Of a stretch of DNA of 64,000 nt, positions 38,967 through 48,101 are shown one piece after another. Location of the stretch: NCBI RefSeq assembly GCF_000828615.1, contig NZ_AP012273.1, forward strand, positions 1,054,001 through 1,118,000. The letters are read 5' to 3'. The notes beneath the pieces were generated by a model, which saw only the letters and a list, made by a program, of their open reading frames with translations, searched no databases and was not told where the DNA came from. The DNA is from Thiolapillus brandeum (lineage in GTDB: Bacteria > Pseudomonadota > Gammaproteobacteria > Chromatiales > Chromatiaceae). The translations under genes and the position numbers were made by a program. Position 1 is the first letter of the stretch; each line of letters opens with the position of its first letter.

Positions 38967-39056
38967 ATGAAAAGTTTCTTTCCCTCATTCGTGGGTCTTG
39001 TCCTTCTGACGGGTATTTTCGAAGGACAAACCGCGGCACAGAAACTCCATCCATAA
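38967..39056 (+). CDS. Possible 29-residue signal-peptide-like small protein
   Basis: A short frame between pspF and rpmG encodes 29 residues with a basic start (MKSF), a hydrophobic core (FVGLVLLTGIF) and a small-residue exit (GQTAA). The stop is at the foot of the rpmG terminator. No good ribosome site is seen, so it may be chance. Confidence 0.25.
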   Translation: MKSFFPSFVGLVLLTGIFEGQTAAQKLHP

Positions 39057-39080
39057 AAAACCCCGCTCACAGGGCGGGGT
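39054..39080 (-). terminator. Rho-independent terminator of rpmB-rpmG
   Basis: On the minus strand, the stem GCGGGG pairs with CCCCGC around a short loop and is followed by TTTTTT (the plus strand shows AAAAAACCCCGC at 39055-39066 and GCGGGG at 39074-39079). It lies about 25 bp past the rpmG stop. Confidence 0.85.
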
Positions 39081-39102
39081 CATTGGAGCCTGATCCTGGG
39101 AC

Positions 39103-39270
39103 TTACTTGATCTTGGCTTCCTTGTACATCACATGCTTTCGCGCCTTGGGATCATATTTCTTGATCTCCATCTTGCCAGCCTGGGTACGCTTGTTCTTGG
39201 TGGTGGTATAGAAGTGTCCGGTACCTTCACTGGATACCAGGCGAATCTTTTCACGAACTGCCTTTGCCAT
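39103..39270 (-). CDS. rpmG: 50S ribosomal protein L33
   Basis: 55 residues, the normal L33 length ([20 protein letters not shown] ... [11 protein letters not shown]). It is the Cys-free type, lacking the zinc-binding CxxC pairs, typical of proteobacteria. It lies 11 bp downstream of rpmB, the standard pair. Confidence 0.96.
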   Translation of the reverse strand: MAKAVREKIRLVSSEGTGHFYTTTKNKRTQAGKMEIKKYDPKARKHVMYKEAKIK

Positions 39271-39281
39271 GATCTTCTCCC

Positions 39282-39518
39282 TTAAACCTTTTCGCCACGG
39301 GCACGGATGTCCGCGAGAACGGCATCGATACCTTTCTTGTCTATGGTACGCATGCCTGCCGCAGTAACGCGCAGACGAACCCAACGCTGTTCGCTCTCCA
39401 CCCAGAAACGGTGGTAGTGGAGATTCGGCAGGAAGCGGCGACGGGTCTTCCTGTGAGAGTGGGAAACATTGTTTCCGGTAACCGGGCGCTTGCCTGTGAC
39501 CTGGCACACTTTGGACAT
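39282..39518 (-). CDS. rpmB: 50S ribosomal protein L28
   Basis: 78 residues, full-length L28: [20 protein letters not shown] at the N-terminus, [13 protein letters not shown] in the middle. First gene of the rpmB-rpmG operon with its own promoter at 39586-39614. Confidence 0.96.
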   Translation of the reverse strand: MSKVCQVTGKRPVTGNNVSHSHRKTRRRFLPNLHYHRFWVESEQRWVRLRVTAAGMRTIDKKGIDAVLADIRARGEKV

Positions 39519-39585
39519 GGTTCTAGCCTCGAATAATCTGGTTCAACACGCCCAAGCCATGGACTTGAGCCGTAAAAGACGCGCA

Positions 39586-39614
39586 TTTATACCAAAGGGC
39601 TGCCGTGATAGCAA
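39586..39614 (-). promoter_or_regulatory. Sigma-70 promoter of rpmB-rpmG
   Basis: On the minus strand TTGCTA (39614-39609) and TATAAA (39591-39586) are spaced by exactly 17 bp, about 68 bp before the rpmB ATG. An A/T-rich run just upstream of the -35 box could be an UP element, as is common for ribosomal protein genes. Confidence 0.75.
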
Positions 39615-39786
39615 ATTTTTTTGGTGTCAGGAGGTGTACGAATCCATCCGCAACGGCAAATGGGCAGGTGCCCGCCCTGTCCGTGGTTCCTGATGTCGAT
39701 CACGGACGGAAACCGTGTTTGGTCTATGATGGGTATTCAGAGCAGGATGTCAGTGTTTGAGTAACAACAAACTTGAGAATATCTTA

Positions 39787-40007
39787 GGTGATTGGGTACG
39801 AGGCTCAGCTGATCATCAGGTTATGGGTAGATACTGGAGCGACACGCCGTGAACACCTCCCTGGTCGCTCCGGCATCCTGCCTCTCGCGACACTTGTATA
39901 TCCCTGTACGGCGTAGGCTCGACGGCGGTCGCCCTGCCGCCGACGGTCGCTCCAGCATTCGCCCATGCCCCGAATATCGGACCTGCTGAGCTTTGTAACC
40001 AATCACC
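39787..40007. repeat. Palindromic intergenic element C (221 bp, long imperfect inverted arms)
   Basis: The ends are imperfect inverted repeats about 57-62 bp long: GGTGATTGG-TAC-A-GCTCAGC at each outer end (23 of 26 pairing) and ATGGG..(G)AT.CTGGAGCGAC at the inner ends. Inside is a core of the same family as in elements A and B (TATATCCCTGTACG, then GGCGG...CCGCC) plus a second small hairpin (GGAGCGAC ... GTCGCTCC). The arms again match no other copy. It occupies about half of the 510-bp gap between rpmB and the next gene; the rest holds only the rpmB promoter. Confidence 0.7.
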
Positions 40008-40028
40008 ACATTTTATAAGGTGGATCGA

Positions 40029-40547
40029 ATGAACCAGACAGAAAAAGCGTTCGTACTTGGAGAAACTCGGGGCGAGTTGCATGTGGCGGGGTTGAACGAG
40101 ATGCGTGGGCATAGCTGCGCCATGGCAGCTGCCAGCCGCAGGCGGCTACTGATCTATTCGCATCGCCTCAATCCTGAGATCTACGGCCAATCCTGTTTTA
40201 CCGAAGCCGTGAGGCAACTGGTTATCCGCCATGCACATACGCGTATCCGGATTCTGGTTGCTGATACCACCAACCTGGTACGAGGGGGGCATGGGCTGGT
40301 CAGGCTGGCCCAGGATATGACCAGTAGTATGGAGATTCGTCGTATTGCGCCGGAATTCGAGGGTGATCTGCGCAGTTTCATGCTCGCGGATGAGTATGGT
40401 TACATCCTGCGTAACCTTTGGCATGACCTGAACAATGGCCGTGCAGACTATTATGATCCGCCCAGGGTGCGGAATCTGGCTGAAGAATTCATGCTGATCT
40501 GGGAGCAGAGCGAAGCGGATCCCGCCTTGCGCCGCCTGTCTCTGTGA
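40029..40547 (+). CDS. DUF7931-type protein of unknown function
   Basis: 172 residues from the ATG at 40029, which has AAGGTGG at good spacing. The pattern RRRLLIYSHRLNPEIYGQ, RIRILVADTTNLVRGGHGLV, SSMEIRRIAPEF, FMLADEYGYILR and a C-terminal EEFMLIWEQSEADPALRRLSL fits the DUF7931-type family of gammaproteobacteria, with a phospholipase-D-like alternating fold but no HKD motif. Soluble, no signal. Function unknown. Confidence 0.7.
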   Translation: MNQTEKAFVLGETRGELHVAGLNEMRGHSCAMAAASRRRLLIYSHRLNPEIYGQSCFTEAVRQLVIRHAHTRIRILVADTTNLVRGGHGLVRLAQDMTSSMEIRRIAPEFEGDLRSFMLADEYGYILRNLWHDLNNGRADYYDPPRVRNLAEEFMLIWEQSEADPALRRLSL

Positions 40548-40630
40548 ATTCCCGAGAACTCACGAATTTTCCGGGTAGGGAAATGTCGCTGGTTCTCTGC
40601 GGGTACATATTCTGATTCCAGGGGGGCGGG

Positions 40631-40838
40631 TTAAGGGCACCTCTATTGATTCTGTTTGAGCAGATCTGTGTTTGAGGAGCTCAAGAACAAGGCGAAGATC
40701 GCAGCAAATGCCCCAGGGCACCCTCTCTCGCGCAAGCGCGATTCACCTTGTAGCCGGCTATTTGCAAGATATTCAACGAAGTTATTGGGTTTCTCAAGCG
40801 CAGAGGTGCCAGACATGAATTATTAGAGGTGCCCTTAA
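40631..40838. mobile_element. 208-bp MITE-like element with 22-bp inverted ends and TTAA flanks
   Basis: Ends start TTAAGGGCACCTCTA on both strands and pair at 20 of 22 positions. TTAA at each end may be the duplicated target. The interior has no transposase frame but contains a small hairpin (TCGCGCAAGCGCGA) and a subterminal repeat of GGGCACC. This suggests a non-autonomous derivative of an IS, possibly of the IS5 superfamily (inference from 4-bp TTAA-like target). The right-hand TTAA supplies the radC stop codon. Confidence 0.75.
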
Positions 40839-41509
40839 ATCAGTCCCCGTTCGGCCAGGGATGTGCTTTGCCCGTCGCCTATTACGATATGATCGAGGAC
40901 ACGAATATCGACAAGGGCCAGGGCTTCCTTGAGTTGGCGTGTGATGCGTTCATCGGCATGGCTGGGTTCTGCAATTCCTGATGGGTGATTGTGGGCAAAG
41001 ATCACTGCGGCAGCGTTGTGATGCAGGCAGCGCCGCAGAACTTCTCTGGGGTACACGCTGGCACCGTCGATGGTGCCCTGGAACAGTTCCTCGAAAGCCA
41101 GTACCCGGTGCCGGTTGTCCAGAAAAAGGCAGGCGAAGACTTCATGGGGATAAGGTTGCAGGCGGCTGTGCAGGTAGTGGCGGGTGGTTTCAGGAGAGGT
41201 CAGTATGTCACCTTGTGTGAGGGATTCCCCAAGATGCCTGTGGGCCATTTCCAGTATCGCCTGGAGCTGGCAGTATTTGGCCTCTCCGAGCCCCGGCATG
41301 GCACAGAACTCTTTTCGGTCTGCCGCCAGCAGGGGGCGCAGTCCGCCAAACCTTTGTAATAGATCCCGGGCAAGATCCAGTGCGCTGGCGCCACGGATTC
41401 CGGTTCTGAGAAAGATTGCCAGAAGTTCTGCATCAGAGAGCGTTTTAGCCCCTGCGCGCAGCAGCTTCTCCCTTGGCCGCTCCTGAACGGGCCAGTCCTT
41501 GATAGCCAT
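40835..41509 (-). CDS. radC: RadC-family JAB/MPN-domain protein
   Basis: 224 residues, full length. A helix-hairpin-helix region ([33 protein letters not shown]) precedes the JAMM metal site [17 protein letters not shown]. RadC was long linked to DNA repair, but its biochemical role is unsettled. The protein ends normally (LAERGLI); its TAA lies within the inverted end of the adjacent MITE. It is divergent from coaBC. Confidence 0.93.
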   Translation of the reverse strand: MAIKDWPVQERPREKLLRAGAKTLSDAELLAIFLRTGIRGASALDLARDLLQRFGGLRPLLAADRKEFCAMPGLGEAKYCQLQAILEMAHRHLGESLTQGDILTSPETTRHYLHSRLQPYPHEVFACLFLDNRHRVLAFEELFQGTIDGASVYPREVLRRCLHHNAAAVIFAHNHPSGIAEPSHADERITRQLKEALALVDIRVLDHIVIGDGQSTSLAERGLI

Positions 41510-41740
41510 TGCTTCATTCCATGAAGGGCACCCGGTATGAATCGTTTACACGGAATTACCTGAGTGTGCCTCGAAGTTATAGAGTTTCCGGGTACAGTAT
41601 ATCCTGAATCCGTGGGTTTCGGTATACATCAGCATCCGGCATGTGACTGTATTTTGGGATCCTTGTCTTTGCACCGTTTCCGCCTTGCAGGTACTCTATG
41701 TACCTAACTCAAACTAAAGTAAGCATCTTTGTGGTGATAT

Positions 41741-42940
41741 GTGAAAAGCATTGAAGCCGGGAACAATCTATTGCTGGGAGTGACCGGTGGAATTGCCGCT
41801 TATAAAAGCGTGGAACTGGCCAGGTTGTTTGTCAAAGGGGGGGTCAATGTCCGTGTGGTTATGACTGAGGCGGCAACCCGGTTCATCGATCCGATGACTT
41901 TTCAAGCGGTCACTGGTGAGGCTGTGCAGGTTCGTATGTTCGATCAGGCTCATGAGGCCGCCATGGGGCATATCGAATTGGCCCGTTGGGCGGATCACCT
42001 TCTCATAGCGCCCGCCAGCGCGGATTTTCTGGCGCGTATGGCGAATGGTCTGGCGGATGACCTTCTTGCCACTTTGTGTCTGGCTTGCCCGGCACCGGTG
42101 AGTGTGGCTCCGGCAATGAATGTACACATGTGGGAGCATGCCGCCACGCAAAACAATATATCGCTGTTGGCTGATCGGGGCGTGCGGTTGCTGGGACCAG
42201 CTTCCGGTGAGCAGGCTTGCGGTGATAGTGGTCCGGGACGGATGCTGGAAGCTGCTGAAATCGTTTCTGCCATGCTGTATTCTTCGAATACCGGGCTTTT
42301 TGCCGGGCAGAAAGTTGTGGTTACGGCAGGTCCTACACGTGAAGCCGTTGATCCGGTGCGCTTCATCAGCAACAGAAGTTCTGGAAAGATGGGGTTTGCT
42401 CTGGCGGAAGCTTTTGCTGCGGAAGGTGCAAAGGTGGTGCTGGTCTCCGGCCCGGTCAATATGGCTACTCCTGCCGGTGTGCAGCGTGTTGATGTGGTAT
42501 CCGCCTTGCAGATGCATGAAGCAGTATTTGATCATCTGCCCGGCACTGATGTATTTGCCGGTTGTGCCGCCGTCGCTGACTATCGTCCCGGAAACCCACA
42601 ACAACAGAAGATCAAGAAAGCTGAACAACAGCTGGAACTGACTCTGGTGAAGAACCCGGACATACTGGCGGAAGTGGCCGCACTCGACGATGGTCCTTTT
42701 ACTCTCGGATTTGCTGCCGAGACCCGGAAGCTGGCGGAGAATGCCAGAATCAAACTGGTCAGGAAGAGTGTCGATATGATTGCGGCAAATCTGGTCGGGG
42801 AAAACCGGGGCTTTGACATGGAGGGCAATGCCTTGTTGGTATTGTGGTCGGATGGCGAGACAGAGTTGCCCATGCAGAGTAAAAAAAGTCTGGCAAGGGA
42901 GCTCATCCAGGTAGTGGCGGAACAGCAGGTTCGGAAATAA
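41741..42940 (+). CDS. coaBC: Bifunctional phosphopantothenoylcysteine decarboxylase / phosphopantothenate-cysteine ligase
   Basis: CoaBC catalyses two steps of coenzyme A synthesis. 399 residues from a GTG. The N-terminal flavin-dependent CoaC half shows LLGVTGGIAAYKSVELAR, WADHLLIAPASADFLARMA, the APAMNVHMW motif and the active-site Cys in GEQACGDSGPGRM. The CoaB half shows VVVTAGPTREAVDPVRFISN, SSGKMGFALAEA and CAAVADYRP. The coaBC-algC-argB-slmA run is similar to that of pseudomonads. Confidence 0.94.
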   Translation: MKSIEAGNNLLLGVTGGIAAYKSVELARLFVKGGVNVRVVMTEAATRFIDPMTFQAVTGEAVQVRMFDQAHEAAMGHIELARWADHLLIAPASADFLARMANGLADDLLATLCLACPAPVSVAPAMNVHMWEHAATQNNISLLADRGVRLLGPASGEQACGDSGPGRMLEAAEIVSAMLYSSNTGLFAGQKVVVTAGPTREAVDPVRFISNRSSGKMGFALAEAFAAEGAKVVLVSGPVNMATPAGVQRVDVVSALQMHEAVFDHLPGTDVFAGCAAVADYRPGNPQQQKIKKAEQQLELTLVKNPDILAEVAALDDGPFTLGFAAETRKLAENARIKLVRKSVDMIAANLVGENRGFDMEGNALLVLWSDGETELPMQSKKSLARELIQVVAEQQVRK

Positions 42941-42967
42941 TTTGTTCAGGGCTTCCCTAGGGGGGGA

Positions 42968-45502
42968 ATGCATGAAAAGGGAGAATGGAAAATGCTAGGA
43001 AAAAAGAAGAAGGCGGAGACGGCGCCAGAGATGGATAGCCCTCAACCTAAACCCCAGCCTCAGCCTCAGCCTGGAGGCGGTAAACCACACACCATCTTTC
43101 ACTATTTTGTTCCAGTGCTGATTATTGCAGCGGTGGCGGTATCCGGTCTAGTGGTCGGACAGAGCTGGTTGAGTGAACGTTATGCCGCCGCCAAGTTGCA
43201 GGAGGCCGCAAAGTTTGTAGCAGTGACCATGCAGCGCTATGTGTCTTCTGTTGCTGCGGGGAAGAAGGAGTTGATCAAGGTGATTGCCGACTCGGCTCTG
43301 GTTCACCAGGCCTTGGCCGGTGATGACAAAGATCTCATGGAGGCAGACCGGGCATTACAGAAGAAATTGCCGGAGGCCGCATGGGTGCGTTTGCTTCCAG
43401 CCAGAGGCTGGGATGATGAAAAGATTCAAAAGACACTCATGGGAAGTTTTGCCGCAGCAGAAATGTATCAGCAGGTTCGTGAACATGGGAAAGTGGTTCC
43501 CGTTGAAGCGCTGAAGGATTCCAATGGGAAGCAGTATTTTTTGTTGGCGGTACCCGTCAATCAAGGAGGAAACCTCAAGGGTGTCCTGTTTGCAGGATTT
43601 CCCATGCGGCTTATTTCCGCAGGGTTACAGGGGTTTGAATCCGAGAATATGAGCCTGGTTCTTGAGCAGGGCAAGGGGCTGCAGTTGTTTACTGTGGGTT
43701 CCTCTGGAATAGCCCTTGATCAGTCCGAGAACCTGCCAGTGGATGGAACTCTGTGGCATATCCGCTATTCCACTGGCGGTATTGTCGGTTTGTCTGTACC
43801 CCTCCTGGTGGGGCTTGCTATTGGCAGCATTGTATTGTTGCTGCTGGCCATATATTGGGCTTACCAGCGTTTACGGCGTGATTACAGCGCGGATATGGGG
43901 ATGATGGTCGCACTTGTGGATGCCACGCTGAAAAGAAAGGGGAGTGTTTCCCAACTGCCACGCCTGGTCGAATCCCAACCTGCAGTGGAGATACTCACGC
44001 GATATGCCCAGGCAACCCGGACGGCAGCAATCGCTGCCGAACACAAAGACAATAAAGCCGGTCAGCCAAGCATCGTAGCGAGCGACCTGGAGGAACCTTC
44101 TGCTGATGAGCCCATGTGCATCCCTGCTGAGCAGCTTCCCGAATCCTTGTTCCGTTCCAGTCTGATCCGTGGCCGCAGCGGCATGGATATCGATGAGGAA
44201 AAGGCCCAGGCCATTGGTCTGGTGTTGGGCAGTATGGTGCAGGAAACAGGAGCCACCAGCATCTATGTCGGGCGTGACAACCGGCCCGGTAGCGATGCTT
44301 ACTCCGCTTCGCTGATTGCGGGCATACTGGCCTCTGGTTGTGACGCTACCGATGTGGGAATGGTTCCCACTCCGTTGTTGTCCTTTGCAGCCAGTGTGTC
44401 AGGAACGGGGTCGGCCGTTATGGTCACAGGCGGACACAATGCCCCGGACTTCAACGGGTTCAAGATCATTCTGGAAGGCAAGCCAATTTCCGATGAGCAG
44501 CTGTCGGAGCTGCGAAGCCGTCTTGTGAGCGGGGAATCCAGGCGCGGCGTTGGTGAGTTGGAAAGCCGTGAGTTGAGCAGCGAATATATACGTGCTCTTT
44601 CAGAAGACGTTCAACTTATTGAGAGCTTAAAAGTGGTGCTCGACTGTGGCAATGGAGTCACGGGTTCCCTGGCCACACGAGCGCTGGAAACTCTGGGTTG
44701 TGAAGTGATACCGATCTTCTGCGAATCGGATGGCAGCTATCCCAATCATCCTGCTGACCCTTCAAACCCGCAAAATATGGCTGCCTTGAGCGCAGAAGTG
44801 CAGGCTAAAGGCGCGGATATGGGATTGGCTCTGGACGTTGATGGTGATGCCCTTGCTGTCGTCGATGAGAAGGGACAACTGGTGTCAACAGATCAACTGA
44901 TTATGATGCTGGCAGTGGATATCATCCGCCGTCATCCTGGAGCGGACATCATTTATGACGTTGCCAGTAGTGCCAGCCTGGCGGCAACCATTCTCGCCAA
45001 TGGCGGGCGTCCCATTATGTGGAAAACCGGGCACGGAAACATGAGGGAGAAGCTGGAAGAGACTGGAGGCCTGCTGGCGGGGGAGCAGTCCGGTCATATC
45101 TATATCAAAGAACGTTGGTATGGCTTTGATGATGGAGTGTATGCTGCTGCGCGGTTGATGGAGATCCTGTCCATTGAGGCGGTTCCGGTTTCCAGCGCTT
45201 TTGCCGAGTATGCGCCAGCACTGGCCACCCCCCTGATAAAGCTTGAAACGCCGCAGGGTAAGGATGATCAGGTCGTTGAGTATTTTCGCAGTAAAGGCAA
45301 TTTCTCTGATGCTGATATCGTGGATATGGATGGTCTGCGGGTGGAATACTCTGAAGCCTGGGGGCTGATTCGCGCCTCCAATACCGAATCTGCCCTGGTG
45401 TTCCGTTTCGAGGCAAGCAGCAATGAGGCATTGAGCCGGATACAGGATCAGTTCCGCGCCCTGCTGAAGGAAGCTGCTCCGGAACTGCCCGCACCTTTTT
45501 GA
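42968..45502 (+). CDS. algC: AlgC-like phosphohexomutase homologue fused to membrane sensor-like domain; active site altered
   Basis: 844 residues. A Pro/Gln linker (PKPQPQPQPQP) precedes a membrane helix (FVPVLIIAAVAVSGLVVG), a ~210-residue periplasmic region, a second helix (IVGLSVPLLVGLAIGSIVLL) and, from about residue 390, a phosphomannomutase/phosphoglucomutase fold. Long AlgC forms with such N-termini are known. Here key residues differ from Pseudomonas AlgC: the phosphoserine loop TGSHN reads TGGHN (G489), the metal loop DGDGDR reads DVDGDA (623-628), the DVK Lys is A666, and FRAYDIRG reads FRSSLIRG (395-402). Retained are GEQSGH, KERWYGFDDG and RASNT. It may be inactive or regulatory. 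ATG at 42992 with a better GGGAG site is an alternative start. Confidence 0.85.
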   Translation: MHEKGEWKMLGKKKKAETAPEMDSPQPKPQPQPQPGGGKPHTIFHYFVPVLIIAAVAVSGLVVGQSWLSERYAAAKLQEAAKFVAVTMQRYVSSVAAGKKELIKVIADSALVHQALAGDDKDLMEADRALQKKLPEAAWVRLLPARGWDDEKIQKTLMGSFAAAEMYQQVREHGKVVPVEALKDSNGKQYFLLAVPVNQGGNLKGVLFAGFPMRLISAGLQGFESENMSLVLEQGKGLQLFTVGSSGIALDQSENLPVDGTLWHIRYSTGGIVGLSVPLLVGLAIGSIVLLLLAIYWAYQRLRRDYSADMGMMVALVDATLKRKGSVSQLPRLVESQPAVEILTRYAQATRTAAIAAEHKDNKAGQPSIVASDLEEPSADEPMCIPAEQLPESLFRSSLIRGRSGMDIDEEKAQAIGLVLGSMVQETGATSIYVGRDNRPGSDAYSASLIAGILASGCDATDVGMVPTPLLSFAASVSGTGSAVMVTGGHNAPDFNGFKIILEGKPISDEQLSELRSRLVSGESRRGVGELESRELSSEYIRALSEDVQLIESLKVVLDCGNGVTGSLATRALETLGCEVIPIFCESDGSYPNHPADPSNPQNMAALSAEVQAKGADMGLALDVDGDALAVVDEKGQLVSTDQLIMMLAVDIIRRHPGADIIYDVASSASLAATILANGGRPIMWKTGHGNMREKLEETGGLLAGEQSGHIYIKERWYGFDDGVYAAARLMEILSIEAVPVSSAFAEYAPALATPLIKLETPQGKDDQVVEYFRSKGNFSDADIVDMDGLRVEYSEAWGLIRASNTESALVFRFEASSNEALSRIQDQFRALLKEAAPELPAPF

Positions 45503-45535
45503 ATTTTTTTCTGTAACCGATTTGTTCGAGAGTAG

Positions 45536-46435
<900 letters not shown>

Positions 46436-46437
46436 TT

Positions 46438-47016
46438 ATGGCGGGTGAACGCAAGCAGGCTATCCTTGAGGCTCTGGCCAGGGAACTGGAAGACCGTCCG
46501 GGTGGCAAGGTCACCACGGCAGGTCTGGCCCGTGCGGTCGGTGTGTCTGAGGCGGCACTGTATCGCCATTTTCCCAGCAAGGCCCGTATGTATGAAGGCC
46601 TGATCAGTTTTGCCGAAGATGGGGTTTTTTCGCGCATCAACCAGATCATGGAAGATGACAAGGAGACCCGTCAACGCTGTGCCCGGGTGCTCTATCTGTT
46701 GCTGGGGTTTGCGGAACGGAATCCTGGAATTGTCAGGCTGCTGTTGGGAGATGCCCTGGTCGGTGAACATGAGCGGCTGCATGAACGCATTCAGGTATTC
46801 TTCGAGCGGCTGCAGACTCAATTCCGGCAGATCTTACGCGAGGCCCGCCTTCGAGAGGATGTGGTTCTGTCCGTGTCTTCAGAGGCGGCTGCCGAAACCC
46901 TGGTCATCTACCTGGAAGGACGCATGCGGCAGTTCCTGCGCACCCGGTTTGCGGTTTCTCCGCTCTCCAACTGGGAAACGGAGTGGCGGCTGATTGACCG
47001 GGGGATGTTCTCCTGA
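46438..47016 (+). CDS. slmA: Nucleoid occlusion factor SlmA
   Basis: 192-residue TetR-fold DNA-binding protein that blocks FtsZ assembly over the nucleoid. The N-terminal helix-turn-helix is VTTAGLARAVGVSEAALYRHFPSKA (residues ~22-46), followed by MYEGLISFAEDGVFSRINQI, the SlmA-specific stretch. Coupled to argB, as in related genomes. Confidence 0.93.
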   Translation: MAGERKQAILEALARELEDRPGGKVTTAGLARAVGVSEAALYRHFPSKARMYEGLISFAEDGVFSRINQIMEDDKETRQRCARVLYLLLGFAERNPGIVRLLLGDALVGEHERLHERIQVFFERLQTQFRQILREARLREDVVLSVSSEAAAETLVIYLEGRMRQFLRTRFAVSPLSNWETEWRLIDRGMFS

Positions 47017-47044
47017 ATGCCATGTGGTTCCTTTGATGCCGTAG

Positions 47045-48028
47045 CTACTGGCTGGCCTCTTTTTTCAGAAGCATGGGACGGAAGTTATTGCGCAGCTCCA
47101 ATGCATCCTTACGTGTGCACCAAGTGTCTGTGGCAACCTCTTTCTTGCACTGGATATCCAGAAATATGATTTCGCCTGGGGAGTTCTTGCTTTTCAGGCG
47201 GGACAAGGTAAGACTGAGGTCCTTGTCGTTTCTTGGTGGTTGGGTGATGAAGATGTGATCCGCATCCACATATACTGGTGTCGTGGCATGCTTTCTGACG
47301 AAATTCTTGGCTTTCTTCCATAGCTTGTCACATTCGGCCTGCTTTTCGCATCGTAATACGGTTTTCACGAGGGTCTCATCCCGGGTGTTAGCGGGGCTTT
47401 CAACCGCTCTGGGTCTGTTTTCTTCCTTGAGCTTGCTCAGTTCGCGGAAGCGTTTCAGATCCATGGCATAGCTTTCGCGAATTTTTTTCTTGCCGTGTTC
47501 CTGGCGCAGTATGGAAGCATAGTTTTGATTGATTTCCCTGCGTGTATTGTCGATGCTCACCTGTAGCTGCCTTGGAATGAGCTTTCCCTGGCGTTCCAGG
47601 GAGGCGGCACGCTTCTTCTGGTATGCAAGGCGGTCCTTCAGGCGGTCAATGTTGTTGTAGGTAATGCGGATCTGGGCGTCGTAGGTCGCCAGTTTCCCGT
47701 CTCTGGCCAGAATAATGTCGTCCTCACTCCGATAGGTACTCAACAGCACCCGGTCTTTGGCCCGTTGCTTCTCCAGGCGCCGCTGGGTTTCCAGCTGAAG
47801 TTTTCTGACCCGCTGTTCTTCCGCGATTTCTTCGGGGGTCTTGGCGCGTTCCTTTTTCTCCACCACCAGCCCGTGCTTGTCGAGCTGTTCGTGGGATTTC
47901 TTGACAGCGGTGGGAGGGATCTTGTCCGAATACTGGACATTGCCGTTTTCATCCACCCATTTGTAAAGCTTGGCTTCAGCGGTCAGGCTTGTACATGCGA
48001 GAAGAATACTGATGAAAAGAACGCGCAT
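47045..48028 (-). CDS. DUF4124-domain secreted protein with coiled coil
   Basis: 327 residues from the ATG at 48028, which gives a signal peptide (LFISILLACTSLTAEA). The DUF4124 motif follows directly (LYKWVDENGNVQYSDKIPP), then a long charged coiled coil (residues ~55-230) and a C-terminal globular part with four Cys (LRCEKQAECDKLW; DIQCKKEVATDTWCTRKD). Periplasmic; function unknown. An earlier ATG at 48058 would add a short extra leader. Confidence 0.78.
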   Translation of the reverse strand: MRVLFISILLACTSLTAEAKLYKWVDENGNVQYSDKIPPTAVKKSHEQLDKHGLVVEKKERAKTPEEIAEEQRVRKLQLETQRRLEKQRAKDRVLLSTYRSEDDIILARDGKLATYDAQIRITYNNIDRLKDRLAYQKKRAASLERQGKLIPRQLQVSIDNTRREINQNYASILRQEHGKKKIRESYAMDLKRFRELSKLKEENRPRAVESPANTRDETLVKTVLRCEKQAECDKLWKKAKNFVRKHATTPVYVDADHIFITQPPRNDKDLSLTLSRLKSKNSPGEIIFLDIQCKKEVATDTWCTRKDALELRNNFRPMLLKKEASQ

Positions 48029-48101
48029 AGGTTTTCTTGCCTGTAGGATAATTGTCATGATGTGCCAAAGAATAATCAATTTTTCGGGAAATTACATCTG
48101 A

